DNA of 64,000 bases from Malaya genurostris (Eukaryota > Arthropoda > Insecta > Diptera > Culicidae): assembly GCF_030247185.1 (NCBI RefSeq), contig NC_080571.1, positions 234,005,666 through 234,069,665 on the forward strand, written 5' to 3'. The translations under genes and the position numbers were made by a program. Of the stretch, positions 19,741-30,904 are shown piece by piece (the first letter of the stretch is position 1; every line of letters begins with the position of its first letter). Below the pieces are notes generated by a model that saw nothing but the letters and a program-made list of their open reading frames with translations, was not told the DNA's origin and searched no databases.

Positions 19741-20320
19741 CAGGGTCCGGCACTCGAAGTGTAACCAACTTCAGACCTTCGAGCCTGGCGTCAAGGTAAA
19801 TCCGACATATTATCGGGAAAGCATTCTGAAGGTTGCTTTGAAGCCGTGGGCAGACAAACATTTCGGTGGCAGACCATGGACGTTTCAGCAGGACTCGGCA
19901 CCGTCTCACAAAGCTCGAGTGAACCAAGAATGGCTGATAAACAACGTTCCGAACTTCATCACGTCCACACAATGGCTCTCGAATTCGCCAGATGCTAATC
20001 CAATGGATTATTCTCTTTGGGCCATTTTGGAGAGCAAAGTCCGAACTAAAAGATACACCAGTCTCGAGGCGCTGAAAAAAGTTATTGTCCGCGAGTGGGC
20101 CAAAATACACCTGCAAGTCACATTCGGGCAGCTTGCGATTCGTTTTTTGACCGTCTCAAGGCCATAGTCAAGGCAAAAGGTGGTCATATCGAGCAAAAGT
20201 GAATTGATTCTGAATTTTGTATTATTTTTACACATTTTGTACTTTGAATTAAGTAAAAGTAATTTTCCAAACTGAATTTATGGCCTTTCTAATTGGTTAC
20301 ACTTCGAGTGCCGGACCCTG
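19741..20320 (+). mobile_element. maT-like (DD37D) element, internally deleted, 580 bp
   Basis: The 28-bp terminal inverted repeats are perfect (19741-19768 and 20293-20320, beginning 'cagggtccggcactcgaagt'). TA target duplications lie at 19739-19740 and 20321-20322. It carries only the 3' part of a transposase gene and sits inside the ORF1 relic. Because the ORF1 frame resumes exactly after the second TA, this element is the younger of the two. Confidence 0.93.
19775..20202 (+). pseudogene. maT-type DD37D transposase, C-terminal part
   Basis: The readable protein begins near PGVKVNPTYYRESILKV, continues through WTFQQDSAPSHKARVNQEWL and ends its catalytic core with SPDANPMDYSLWAILESKV. Counting from the Met at 19838, the second and third catalytic aspartates are D19 and D57, leaving 37 residues between them; this matches the DD37D (maT) group. 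The N-terminal half, with the DNA-binding domain and the first catalytic aspartate, is missing. A frameshift near 20120-20130 separates it from the natural end GGHIEQK and stop at 20200-20202. It cannot be an active transposase. Confidence 0.85.
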
Positions 20321-21095
20321 TATGTTTAAACTTGAAAACGATGCAATTGCATTCGCTTCGGTTAACAACGAGGTGCACAGCGTTGAGTGTGACAACATTA
20401 AATACAAAATCCCTGTGCACATGGTGGACAATGCCATAGAAGTACGCGTGCATGACCGCAGGCCACCGATAACTTCGTTCAGGAGAATATGTCGCAGTAC
20501 GGTGAAATCCTTTCCATCGAAAGGGAAGTATGGCGGAATTTTTTCCCCGGCATCCGGAATGGCGTGCGAGTTGTGCGTATGCAACTACGTAAGGCAATTC
20601 CATCTCACATCATTTGTGGTCAAGGTGGGACACGTCCGTGTAAAACGTTGATTACCTATGAAAATCAGCTGGTTAATGTCAGTTTTGTGAACAACCTGCA
20701 CACTACGGTAAACCTTGCACTGAAACGGCGAAAAACACACCTTCAATCAAAGACAAGGTCAACCATTCAACAACAAAAACTAGTGAGCGCAGTACTCATG
20801 TTTCACCATCAAACCAACCAGCAACTGCAACCAATGTACAACAAGGGGCATCCAAAGCAACTAACAACGAGCTCAAGACTACGAACAACAAGGAAAACGA
20901 AACGAAGACGAACACCAACAACAATACAACCGATAAGGCAATGGATGACGAGACGAGCCACGAACAAAGTGCCCCTCGCAGGAGGGAAATGGAAGCTCTT
21001 CTCCTCATAGAAAATGAGTGACAACGAGTTCCACTTCAAAAATTCTTCATTTCAAAAATCGGCTAATTCGGCACACGTAAAGCTTGTACGCAAAT

Positions 21096-22436
21096 AGGTC
21101 TGAATGAATATTTTTAAAATCTAAACCTACAATTTTCAATTTAAATGACAGTTTTCATTGGGAAATGTACGTGTAACGTTATACATTTTCTAATTTGTCC
21201 CATTGTTGACAGAACAAAAATCTGCCGACCTCTAAAGTTAATTTCTTTTGAAATATGAACACAATAACAGGTGTCTCTCGGGACTGGAAACCGATAACGC
21301 ATTCTAAAAATGTAGGGTTGCACCTGCATGGGCCTCACCCGGCAGTATTGGGCCTAGAAGAATTTAAAAAATTTCATGTCGGTTCATCCTTAAAGTTGTC
21401 ATTAAATCAGTTCAACTATCAATCAATGTCCAACGAGGGAAACATTGAAAACAGTTAGATGATAAGTTGAGAAAGCGAAAAATCAAAAAGTTATAATCGG
21501 AGATAGGACTTGAACTTGCTCACCATTTTCCACAAATGCATTTCATCTTGTAATTCATGCATTCGACAAAATATTGGTACTGTTTTTCAATGAAAAAAAC
21601 ACTAAGTTCGAACACAATTTAAAAAATTCAAAAAAAAAAATGTCCTTTTCGCCTTTTTTTAATAAAAATTCTTGAAAGCTTTTTCTAAGAAATGCAAGAA
21701 AAAGATCATTGTTTCGTTTGCTTCAACTTTAAATATAACAGTTTCAAAATGACCTATTTTTGAACTAATTTTGCCAATAACTTCAGTTCAAAAAGCACTA
21801 TCGGAATGTAACATTCATGAAAAAATTCTTTTAATAAGCTCTAAAAAATATTCAGAAACCAAACATGAAGAGGGAAAAATAAAAATGTTAGAGCTAAAAG
21901 ACCGAATTTCTTAGGAACACCCTAAGCTGCTTGACTAATATAGCTTTACTAATAAAACGGCGTCTTCAGCAAAGCTGTTTGACTAAATTGCTCTTTGATT
22001 TTGCCGAAGAAAGAAAATCTCTATCTCATTACGTTCGGTAAATTAATATCCGGATAACCCCAATGATTAGAGCCACTCTAATACCGAATATATCCAAGGA
22101 AGGCACCTTTGACACTGATCATTTGTTCTGAAGACATCGTAGCTCTAAAGTATAAGCAAGGCATAACATTTTTGTCCCCCTAAATTGTGGATCCGAACCA
22201 GTGTGCACTGGTATAATAAAACTGAATTATGCCCAGGTTCTTGCAAAATGGATCCTATTTGGCCTACAACTCTAACAGCTCAGTTCCAATGACAAATTAG
22301 ATCTCACCATTCGAGAGCCATAAATACACTAATAAGCATTCATCGAATAAAACATTGTTGCAAATATGCTATATATCAACATGGATCACTCTTGCGATTC
22401 ACGAGGGACATCACAGTAACAATGACAATGGTGACA
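21096..22436. other. No gene recognised
   Basis: AT-rich DNA with homopurine stretches near 21640. The phrase 'gcgtcttcagcaaagctgtt' near 21960 resembles common insect interspersed repeats, but no boundaries are visible. Confidence 0.5.
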
Positions 22437-22446
22437 ACAATATTGG
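22437..22446. repeat. Target-site duplication of LOA-like element, left copy
   Basis: 'acaatattgg' lies directly before the first recognisable reverse transcriptase codons and recurs at 25213-25222, directly after the A-rich tail 'gaataaaaaaaa' of the element. Confidence 0.85.
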
Positions 22447-24600
22447 GGTATCCGGAAGTTGTTGGAAAAAATGATTCTCTTCCGTCTAGACAATTGGGTC
22501 GAGACTAATGGTTTACTTTCAGATACACAATTCGGCTTCCGCAGGGGTAAAGGAACGAACGATTGTCTTGCGTTGCTCTCAACCGAAATTCAAATGGCAT
22601 TTGCTCGTAAAGAACAAATGGCATCAGTATTTCTAGATATCAAGGGGGCTTTTGATTCAGTTTCTATAAATATCCTATCTAAGAAGCTGAACCAGCATGG
22701 TCTTTCGCCGGTTTTGAACACCTTTTTATATAATCTATTGTCCGAGAAACACATGTATTTTGCACATGGTGATTTGTCGACAATACGATTCAGTTACATG
22801 GGTCAGGGCTCATGCTTAAGCCCCCTTTTATACAATTTTTACGTAAACAACATTGATGAATGTATCAACACATCTTGCACGCTAAGACAACCTGCCGACG
22901 ACAGCGTTGTGTCCATTATAGGACCCAAAGCTGCCGATCTCCAAGGACCATTACAAGATACCCTCGACAACTTGTCGACGTGGGCTCTTGAAATGGGTAT
23001 CGAGTTCTCTACGAAGAAAACTGAGCTGGTCGTATTTTCAAGAAAGCGAGAACCAGCACAATTACAGCTTCAACTAGGGGGTGAAACCATAGCTCAGGTC
23101 TTCACATTCAAATATCTCGGGGTCTGGTTCGACTCCAAAGGCACCTGGGGATGTCACATTAGGTATCTGAAACAAAAATGCCAGCAGAGAATCAATTTTC
23201 TTCGCACAATAACCAGAACTTGGTGGGGTGCCCACCCAGGAGATCTGATCAGGCTGTACCAAACAACGATATTGTCCGTAATGGAATATGGATGCTTCTG
23301 CTTTCGATCCGCCGCGAACACCCATTTCATTAAACTGGAAAGAATTCAGTATCGTTGTTTGCGTATTGCCTTAGGTTGCATGCAGTCGACTCATACGATG
23401 AGTCTCGAAGTGCTCGCGGGCGTCCTACCGTTGAAAAATCGATTCTGGGATCTCTCATATCGATTGCTAATCCGATGCGATATCTTGAATGGTGATGAAA
23501 ACTTCGAAAGGCTTATCGAGCTTAATTCTCAGACCCGTTTTATGTCCTTGTATTTTGATTACATGGCTCAGAATATTAATCCTTCTTCGTTTGTTTTCAA
23601 CCGTGCTCATTTCTTGGATACTTCTGATTCTACTGTGTTTTTCGACACATCCATGAGAGAAGAAATTCGTGGAATCCCGGATCACGTACGCCCTCAAGTG
23701 GCCCCAAATATTTTTTATAATAAATTCAGAACAGTCAACTGTGAAAAGATGTTTTACACTGACGGATCAAACATCAACAGGTCCACAGGCTTCGGAATCT
23801 TCAATCAGAACATCACCGCTTCGTACAAACTCAGTGATCCGGCTTCAGTCTACGTCGCAGAATTAGCTGCTATTCAGTACACCCTTGAGATCATTGAAAC
23901 CTTGCCCAAAGACCATTACTTCATTGTCACGGACAGTCTAAGTTCAATAGAAGCTCTCCGCGCAGTGAAGCCAGGAAAGTATCCCCCATATTTCCTGGGG
24001 AAAATACGGGAACACTTGCGAACTTTATCTGAACGGTCTTATTTAATATCGTTAGTCTGGGTCCCTTCGCATTGTTCCATTCCGGGCAATGAAAAGGCAG
24101 ACTCATTGGCTAAGGTGGGCGCATTAGAAGGTGATATTTACGAAAGACCAATCTGCTTCAATGAATTTTTCAGTATCTCTCGTCAGAAAACTCTCGAAAG
24201 TTGGCAAACTTCATGGAGCAATGGCGAACTGGGACGATGGCTGCATTCCATTATCCCTAGGGTATCGACGAAACCTTGGTTCAGGGGGATGACCGTGAGT
24301 CGAGACTTCATTCGTGTGATGTCTCGGCTCATGTCAAACCATTACACATTCAACGCGCATCTCCGGCGTATTGGAATCGTGTAGAGCGGTCTCTGCGCTT
24401 GTGGTGACGGTTATCAGGACATCGAGCATGTCGTATGGACGTGTACGGAGTATCGTGACGCCAGGTCTTTATTAAAGGACTCCCTAAGGGCCCGAGGTAA
24501 ACCACCTGAAGTTCCGGTCCGAGATGTGTTGGCTAGTCGGGATATCTCTTATATGCTTCTTATATACCAGTACCTCAAACACATTAATATCCAAGTGTAA
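22447..24600 (+). pseudogene. LOA-like ORF2 fragment: reverse transcriptase, RNase H, C-terminal Cys/His region
   Basis: An open frame of about 640 codons runs to a TAG at 24382-24384, and the same frame then continues to TAA at 24598-24600. Reverse transcriptase motifs are LSDTQFGFRRGKGTND, motif A FLDIKGAFDSVS, motif B region YMGQGSCLSPLLYNF and motif C PADD. RNase H follows with YTDGSN, YVAELAAIQYTLE, VTDSLSS and PSHCSIPGNEKAD. The part after TAG encodes CACGDGYQDIEHVVWTC, a cysteine/histidine region typical of the ORF2 C-terminus. Compared with the related copy at 40.4 kb, motif B has lost two residues (GLPQGS became GQGS) and motif C has P for L. There is no native start because the element is 5'-truncated. 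Confidence 0.88.
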
Positions 24601-25212
24601 TCTGTTATACCTCGCTCAGAAAGTATAAACTCCAACTACAGGTTCGACACTAACATCCGCCCGATTCTCTCGATCACCGTCCCTGTCCACCATCTTCATT
24701 GGAACTAACAAGATCTTTTTTTGTCACTAACTTTTCGTTCCCCCTTCCCCCGTCTCTTCACCATCTCGATGGCAACTAATTAGATCTCTGTAGTTTTCAG
24801 ACATTTTGTTTCCATACCCCCTATTTACCTCGGTTTCCACAATATTTACTTTTTTTATTTTTTCATCTCTTCGTAACATCACCATCACCGCCTACGGTCC
24901 TACGCTCCAATCGATGACCAGCATGCGGGCCACCCGCCGGGCCTTCGTAGCCTGGGGGTGTTTCCCGCGGACCCACACGAACTGAAAGGAAGCGGACATA
25001 GATAGCACCAACTGGAAGTCATGCAATATTTAATTCACCGACCACTGCCGAACGCCAGCTAAAAGCTTTTCCCAAAAATTCTAGACGACATAATCTAATG
25101 ATACTATTCTAGTTTTAAGTTAGCCGTTGATTAAGATTAGGAAATACCCTTGGCATCTTAGAGCTTAAGCAGTGTGCCTAAAAATATATATTATACTATT
25201 GAATAAAAAAAA
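22447..25212 (+). mobile_element. LOA-like non-LTR retrotransposon, 5'-truncated
   Basis: The element starts inside the reverse transcriptase, runs through RNase H and the ORF2 C-terminus to 24600, has a 3' untranslated region of about 600 bases and ends in a short A-rich tail. A 10-bp duplication (22437-22446 and 25213-25222) bounds it. The RNase H domain together with APE-clade reverse transcriptase motifs points to the I/LOA/R1 side of the LINE tree; LOA-like is my best placement. It is far less decayed than its relative at 38.7-41.6 kb. Confidence 0.88.
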
Positions 25213-25222
25213 ACAATATTGG
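25213..25222. repeat. Target-site duplication of LOA-like element, right copy
   Basis: Second copy of 'acaatattgg', following the A-rich 3' tail. It fixes the 3' end of the element. Confidence 0.85.
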
Positions 25223-25326
25223 TAACCCTATAAAAATGTGCTATACAAATTAGCCGAAAAATTGCTTTTAAAATTGTTTCAAATCCAAACCCTTTGGCTT
25301 AATGTGACTAGTTTATTTTTAATAAG

Positions 25327-25445
25327 ACTCCCGGGTTGGCGGTTCAATGCATAGGGCGCAGGTCTTACAAACCAATTGTCTTCTGTTCGAGACACTTGGC
25401 TCTCCGAACTAATTTTTACTAGTCAATTTTTCTAGTGATTGCAAA
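25327..25445 (+). repeat. tRNA-like SINE fragment (type 2)
   Basis: 'gggttggcggttcaatgcat' followed by 'ggtcttacaa' and 'ctgttcgagacac' has the order of a D-arm, anticodon arm and T-arm. The same order occurs at 34213. The would-be anticodon loop CTTACAA matches between both copies and would place UAC in the anticodon. The T-arm is decayed and no cloverleaf with a good acceptor stem forms, so it is a repeat and not a tRNA gene. Confidence 0.55.
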
Positions 25446-25849
25446 AATTTTTAGTTCTGAATATTTGAATTACAGTGACAATGACTTTGTTTTAATGCAA
25501 GCTGGTTGATTTACATCTCATGCACTATTCCTATTAAACAATCAAACGAGTGAAAAGCTCATATGACTTTTATATATGAAATTCGTACTATATAGAGTAA
25601 TATTTTTTAAACAGCAGCATAAAATATGCACTGTGATTGGGTTTTTATTTTTGCTATTATCATTATAATTATGCCGGCTCCAAAAATTTCCTATACATCA
25701 CGAAGCGTGGAAATCCGACGCATGTCTTTTCCAAAAAAAAACTTCAATCCATTGTGGGGCATCCGAAAATCTGCTGCGCGTTTCAGCTACACTACCTGTA
25801 AATTGGATATGATTTGTCTCAATCTCAGTTTCTCGCTTATTGTGTTTTC
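25446..25849. other. No gene recognised
   Basis: AT-rich DNA with no recognised domain. The open frame at 25626-25895 enters repeat family A at its end and shows no known motif. Confidence 0.5.
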
Positions 25850-26830
25850 AAACCCGAACTTCGGTGCCGGTTTTCGTTTTTTTTACCGTGTATGAAATCG
25901 CTGTGTGCTTCGTTCGTAGAGGCGTTATTGTGTTTTTTTTCCGTACCAGGGCATGTAAGTACGGGACGGTTTTTATGAAGTTTTTAAATTTTTGACACTC
26001 ATAACCCTGTAATTTCGGAACCGGAAGTCGAATCAGGATAAAGTTCAGGAATTCCTTATGCAATCATACGACGCAATAGATCAAGCCATCGCTGTGAAAA
26101 GTGAATTCGATATTGGAGATTGTGAACAATATTACCGGTGCTTCAGGAATTGGAAGCCGGAAACTGGTACATCTGAAGCTATTTCGCTTGGTCGTCAACT
26201 GACGAGGCGTAACGATTGGAATAGATTTGAGCCTAGTTTTGAAAAATATTTTCGTTTTTTTGCTTCACCGCTCTGTATAACTGTTTGAAATTTTCAATGG
26301 TCTTCATCCCGTCGATTTTCGGTTCCGGATGAAATTTTGAAGTTTTATATAGCATTATGAACCTTTCTTATGAATTTAAGTTTGTTAAGAAATAAATTTG
26401 AAATTGGAAGTTTTACACTGATCACCCTGTAATTCCGGAATCGGAGGTCGGATCCAAAGAAAATCCCGGAGTTTTGTATGAGACTTTCATTTTAATTTAA
26501 ATTTGTGAAAATCGGTCCGGCCAACAATGGAAAAAGTTAGTGTACGTATTTTAATTTTTTTGCGCATATCACCTCGTAATTCCGGAACCGGAAGTCGGAT
26601 TCGAATAAAATTCAGAAACTGAATTTCAATTTGAAAATCGGCTCAGCCGTCACCGAGAAAAATAAGTGCAAAAGAAATGTTACATACATGCATGCACATA
26701 CATACACACACATACATACGTGCATACACACATACAGACATTTTGCGTACTCGACGAACTGAGTCGTATGGTATATGACACTCGGTTCGCCGGCCTCGGA
26801 TCAAATACCAACGAGAGAATTATTTTGACG
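25850..26830 (-). repeat. Dispersed repeat family A, copy 3
   Basis: Read on the minus strand, a head (26740-26800, 'actcgacgaactgagtcgta') is followed by a CA/GT-type tract ('acatacacacacatacatac') at about 26690-26735. Successive units then follow, with 'ggaaccggaagtcggattcg' near 26583, 'ggaatcggaggtcggatcc' near 26437 and 'ggaaccggaagtcgaatcag' near 26017. Neighbouring units are about 145 bp apart. No gene is present. Confidence 0.7.
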
Positions 26831-28655
26831 AGAGGCTACATTTCGTTCTCGTCGATGAAGCAGTAATTATTCAGCGAATCAATTGCATTCGGGTGAAGTG
26901 CATTCCAAATTGTTTACCGCTGTAGAAATTTTGAAAGTGGCCGTTTAAATCGAATTCATGTCAATTCAGCAACCTTTTCATTATGACGGCTGTTCTCTAC
27001 AGAAATATTAAAAGTGTTCAATCCTAGGTTATTCAGTTATTCATTTAGCAATGTAAGAGGGACTGTTACCATTATTTTTAGAGACAAGCGCTTCATTCAC
27101 TCTTGAAGTGAGCTCCTTCAAATTTAAATTAAAGTGCACAGAAAAAAAAATCAGATCAAGAAAATTTGCTTTGAACTTGAAATATAAGTAATTATTCAAC
27201 GGAAATCACTTGGGAAATTAACTTTACAAAGTAAGGACTCGACGTCGCACAGGCGGATCTATCATAATCATCCGATTCCCACTTGAAACTTCTTCGGCAG
27301 ATTGCAAACTAAATCGTGTTACACCAACTCGGAAGCCATGATGTGGCTGAGAAAATCACGGCAAAAAGAACCTCCGATAATTGTGTGGGCGAGGAAAACT
27401 TTTCAATTTTGATGAACTGACTGATGTCCGCATTGCTGCCTGCGAGCGTGTGCATAAAAGTGTTATTCTAAAATGGTAAAATCTTCACACTTGGTAATCC
27501 ACCACATCCAGTTCTACATGGTTGCGCTAGAAGCAAAATCAGTGGCATCGAGCAGAAGCAAACGCTGCCGGTAACCTTTTTTTTTATTTTCAATCGATCG
27601 ATGCTAGACTTCAGGCAACTTTATGCAAGGATGCACTATTTGAAAACTATAGAAAACAGATTTTCTATCTTTCCAGATGTTTCAGACCGGCTCTGATGGT
27701 GTTCGGAGTGGCTACGGGAAATTGAACAGTGCTAGAGGGTTGTGGGATAAAAAAAACTACCAACAGTATTTCAATTCATTGATGTTAGAGTGGAAACAAA
27801 ATATGTATTAGCTTCGTACGTGTCACAGGTTCAGTGCAATGGCTTATTCGGAAACTCTTGGGAACTGATGTTTTCAAATGAAATGCAATGGTTGCGATAA
27901 GGATAAGTTTATGCACCTTGCTTTGCTGAACCGCTTTGAGAACTACACAAAAGACGTGACACGAAGATGGATAGTTTTTCGTCATTCATGTTCATCGAAG
28001 TTTCGGTCGGATGTCGATAATGCAAAACTCATCGGTCGAATCCATAGTCCATACCATTATTTCCGTATCGATCCAAGAACGAATTTTCCAATTAAAATTT
28101 CAAGGAACGTAAGTGGAGGAAATCTCTTCCCAATGATTCTTTTATGTTGCTGATTCCATCCAGAATTTCCTAGCTGTCAATGAACGCAGATTCGTCGTAA
28201 TACTAGCTCATTGCGTTTGCGAAATTACGATTGACATTAATTGTTAAATTTGTCATGTTTTGTTCCGTGACAGCAGAAATGAAAATCGAATTAGATTGAG
28301 CTGAAAGGCAAACAATATTCGAAATTTGTTCCGTAGTGGAGGAACGAAGCATGTCCGTTTTGATATCCTCGCTTGTTTAAGATTCGGATGAGTCTGTTTC
28401 ATCGTTTATTGTTCAACGAATGAAATAGTGACGGTATTTTCAATTAGGAAAATCCGGATTTGAATGGATGTAAATAGTTCGGGCTCTGACTTCGATGTAT
28501 GGATTCCCGGTTTTCTAACTCGAAAACAAAATTATCAAAGATCTTATTAGCAAACTAACTTCAATAAATTTGTATATGTATAGAATTTTGAGATCTCCTT
28601 TTTATTGTACCATGTTTATCATTGATTTCGTATCAAATTCCAAAGCCAACCGCTA
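26831..28655. other. No gene recognised
   Basis: The open frames at 27785-27985 (minus) and 27878-28153 (plus) overlap on opposite strands and carry no known motif. No repeat shared with the rest of the window was noticed. Confidence 0.5.
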
Positions 28656-28659
28656 CACT

Positions 28660-28815
28660 ACCTTGATCAAAAAGTTCCCGGAATTCATTCAGAAAATTAA
28701 AAATACAAGATTATTCATAAACATCGATATTGTCCCCTTCAAAATACTCCCCATCGACTGCAACACACTTATGCCAGCGTTTGATCCAATCGTCGAAACA
28801 TTTTTTACCTTTTTA
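28660..28815 (-). pseudogene. Mariner-type transposase, C-terminal relic
   Basis: Read on the minus strand, the sequence encodes KCFDDWIKRWHKCVAVDG then EYFEGDNIDVYE and a stop. This is the conserved C-terminus of mariner-like transposases. Downstream on the same strand, 'gaattccgggaac' and 'tttttgatcaagg' look like the element's 3' untranslated end and part of a terminal inverted repeat. The rest of the gene is absent. Confidence 0.7.
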
Positions 28816-29674
28816 CCTTTTTTGTAAAAATCAAAACTAGCTATAGAATTCGGGCCGTGTGCCATATACCAATCGATTCAACACGACGAACTGAGCAAAT
28901 GTCCGTGTGTGTTGTCAACAAAGAGATCGAGGCTTCACACATTTTTTATCATCGGTTCAACTTGCAGTTTTTCAAAATTTTAGTCATATACCATACCACT
29001 CAGTTCGTCGAAATCACAAAATGTATGTGTGTGTGTGTGTGTGAATTTCATTTGGATTAGACTTTCGGTTCCGGAATTATAAGGAAATATCTAGAAATTT
29101 GGGGAAAAAAGCGCACTCAATTTGCTCGGAACTGCTTAAGCAATTTTCACAAACTAAGAAGGAAATAAAAGACCTTAAAATTCTTGAAAAAGTCCCCGAA
29201 AAGTTGACCCAGATCCGACCTCAAGTTTCGGAATTACAGAGCGTTTAGTGAAAATTTTCAATTTAATGAGTATTTTTTCTCAAGCGATGGTGAAACAAGG
29301 TGTTGTAAGTTATAGAATATATAAAACTACTTTGGGACTCCGCGGTTTCCGTTTTCGAAGGTACCGATAATAGTGAAAAACAGCTCCAAAACCGGAACTC
29401 GTTTCGATTTCTCAGCATTGGTTAAACCGATTTTCACACAACATGGTTCAAATTAAAGCTCTCATTGTCCTAGCATATACTGTGCAATTTCATTAAGATT
29501 CGACTTCCTGTTCCAAAATTATAGTGTCGAAACATTCAAATCGTCATGCAAAATGACGATGTAAAACTGGCACGCATCGGTACGTGCGGCTTTGCTCCGT
29601 TCGCAGAGTGCTTCTGTACCAATCGACAAAGCTTATCGAACTGAGTAATATCTGTGTTCAAGTATGTGTTTAAT

Positions 29675-29686
29675 AATGTCACTCAT
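29675..29686. repeat. Target-site duplication of Jockey fragment, left copy
   Basis: 'aatgtcactcat' occurs here and again at 30046-30057, immediately after the A-rich tail of the Jockey 3' fragment. Confidence 0.88.
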
Positions 29687-29812
29687 AATACAAATGAGTT
29701 ACATAGACTCACAAATATAGAACCATTAGATGTGCTGACACATAATATTATAAGGAAATTCCGACAAAAATCGATGCAATCTTCAATTGAATCGATTCGC
29801 TCTCTGTATTAG
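29687..29812 (+). pseudogene. Jockey ORF2 C-terminal fragment
   Basis: Forty-one codons and a TAG stop at 29810-29812, in frame and without lesions. Against the larger copy at 9916 the visible differences are few, for example VLTHNIIRKF here versus VMSHNIISKF there. It has no start and no domain of its own. Confidence 0.9.
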
Positions 29813-30045
29813 TTAGTAAGTTAGTATTTAAGTTCCTTTTCCCCATTACACAATACAAGTAGGTTTACAATTTTCCCTACACAATAATCACAGAATTGAG
29901 GAAGTAAATGATGTCTTCATGGTAATAACCAAATCATGTATATAATAGGGCTGGAATGTCACCACTTGTGGCTGAACACCCAATTTAAATATTCATAATT
30001 TAATTTTTGCTCATATTTCAATAAATAGTTATTAAAATTTAAAAA
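29687..30045 (+). mobile_element. Jockey-clade retrotransposon, 3' end only
   Basis: A 359-bp dead-on-arrival copy. Bases 29687-29812 encode the last 41 or so residues of ORF2 (NELHRLTNIEPLDVLTHNII to IESIRSLY and stop), nearly the same as the end of the ORF2 at 9916. The 3' untranslated region also matches, except that it lacks the long (TA)n tract. It ends in an A-rich tail and is flanked by a 12-bp duplication. It inserted into repeat family A. Confidence 0.93.
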
Positions 30046-30057
30046 AATGTCACTCAT
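30046..30057. repeat. Target-site duplication of Jockey fragment, right copy
   Basis: Second copy of 'aatgtcactcat' after the A-run at 30041-30047. The exact boundary within the A-run is ambiguous by one or two bases. Confidence 0.88.
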
Positions 30058-30891
30058 CAACTGGAAAACCAATAGTGGTCAAAAACTCTAAAACGAGACT
30101 CATTCAATTTTCTCAGACATGATATGATCGATTTCCACAAACTTAGGATCAAATAAAAGTTCCTATAGTCTCACAGGTTGCTGTTTAATTTCATCTGGGT
30201 CCGACTTCCGGTTCCAGAACTATAGGGTAAAGTGTTTTTATTCATTTAGTACGACGATGCAAAATGAAAAAAAAAATTATTAACTTGACATAATTGTTTT
30301 CAAATTGAAAAGGTGAGTTTAGCTCATACCCAAAGAATGATTCTTATTTTATTCAAGATTGGAAAATAAATTTCTTGTCGGAATTATCTAGTGATATTTT
30401 TGGAAATATAGCAAATATGAGAAAGGCATCACTACACTAGAGAGCAATTCCAGAAATGCTTAGCAGATCAACAGGCTCGACCTTCTCCGATTTGGATGAA
30501 ACTTTGCACATGGCTTCAGTATGACAAACCATAAGTTTTGAACCGATGGAGAGGCCAATCCGACTCACGACTGATTTTTAAAAAGGGCGTATGTATTTTT
30601 GCATTTCACCAAAATTGCCTTTTTCAAATCGTTGTAACTCGAAAAAACCGTTCATCGTACAAAAATGGGGTCCAGGAAGAAGTTGTAGGGATCAATAGGC
30701 CACTCTCAAAACAATATACACTGAAAAAAAAATTGATTTTTTTCTCAATAATTTCAAAATGAATTAAAATTAAAATTAAAATTAAAATCAGGGTTTCGAT
30801 TTTTTTTGATAATTTTTATTTTAAAGCTCTTATTAAAACCTACAGATTGATGGCTGTCCCATCCGTGCCTTTTGGAAAATGAAGAAGTTAC

Positions 30892-30904
30892 AACTAAAAC
30901 AATT
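30892..30904. repeat. Target-site duplication of SINE, left copy
   Basis: 'aactaaaacaatt' occurs here and at 31052-31064. The opposite arm has only one copy of the equivalent site ('agctaaaacaatt' in reverse complement, about 32250). Confidence 0.9.

Larger units (their letters stand above)
19651..21095 (+). pseudogene. Non-LTR ORF1 (gag-like) relic, interrupted by a maT element
   Basis: With the 580-bp insertion at 19741-20320 removed, the frame reads ERLPSTSETQFNKASNCAYI then MFKLENDAIAFASVNN across the TA target site. It continues SVECDNIKYKIPVHMVDN and, after a frame change near 20460, MSQYGEILSIEREVWRNFFP and NGVRVVRMQLRKAIPS. After a second shift near 20670 it enters a clear zinc knuckle CQFCEQPAHYGKPC (CX2CX4HX4C), then a threonine/asparagine-rich tail ending at the stop at 21019-21021. 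This is an RNA-binding ORF1 of a LOA- or R1-like element. An ATG at 21014 overlaps the stop and may be the start of the lost ORF2. Two frameshifts make it inactive. Confidence 0.75.
28790..30437 (+). repeat. Dispersed repeat family A, copy 4 (interrupted)
   Basis: Head modules near 28855 ('catataccaatcgattcaac') and 28982 ('tcatataccataccactcag') lead into units with 'agactttcggttccggaatt', 'gacctcaagtttcggaatta', 'cgacttcctgttcc' and 'cgacttccggttccagaac'. The end module 'gagaaaggcatcactacact' stops at 30437. A Jockey 3' fragment sits inside it at 29687-30045, and a long-armed transposon cuts the end module at the TA 30438-30439. The matching remainder ('gatggatt') resumes after 32719. Confidence 0.7.
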
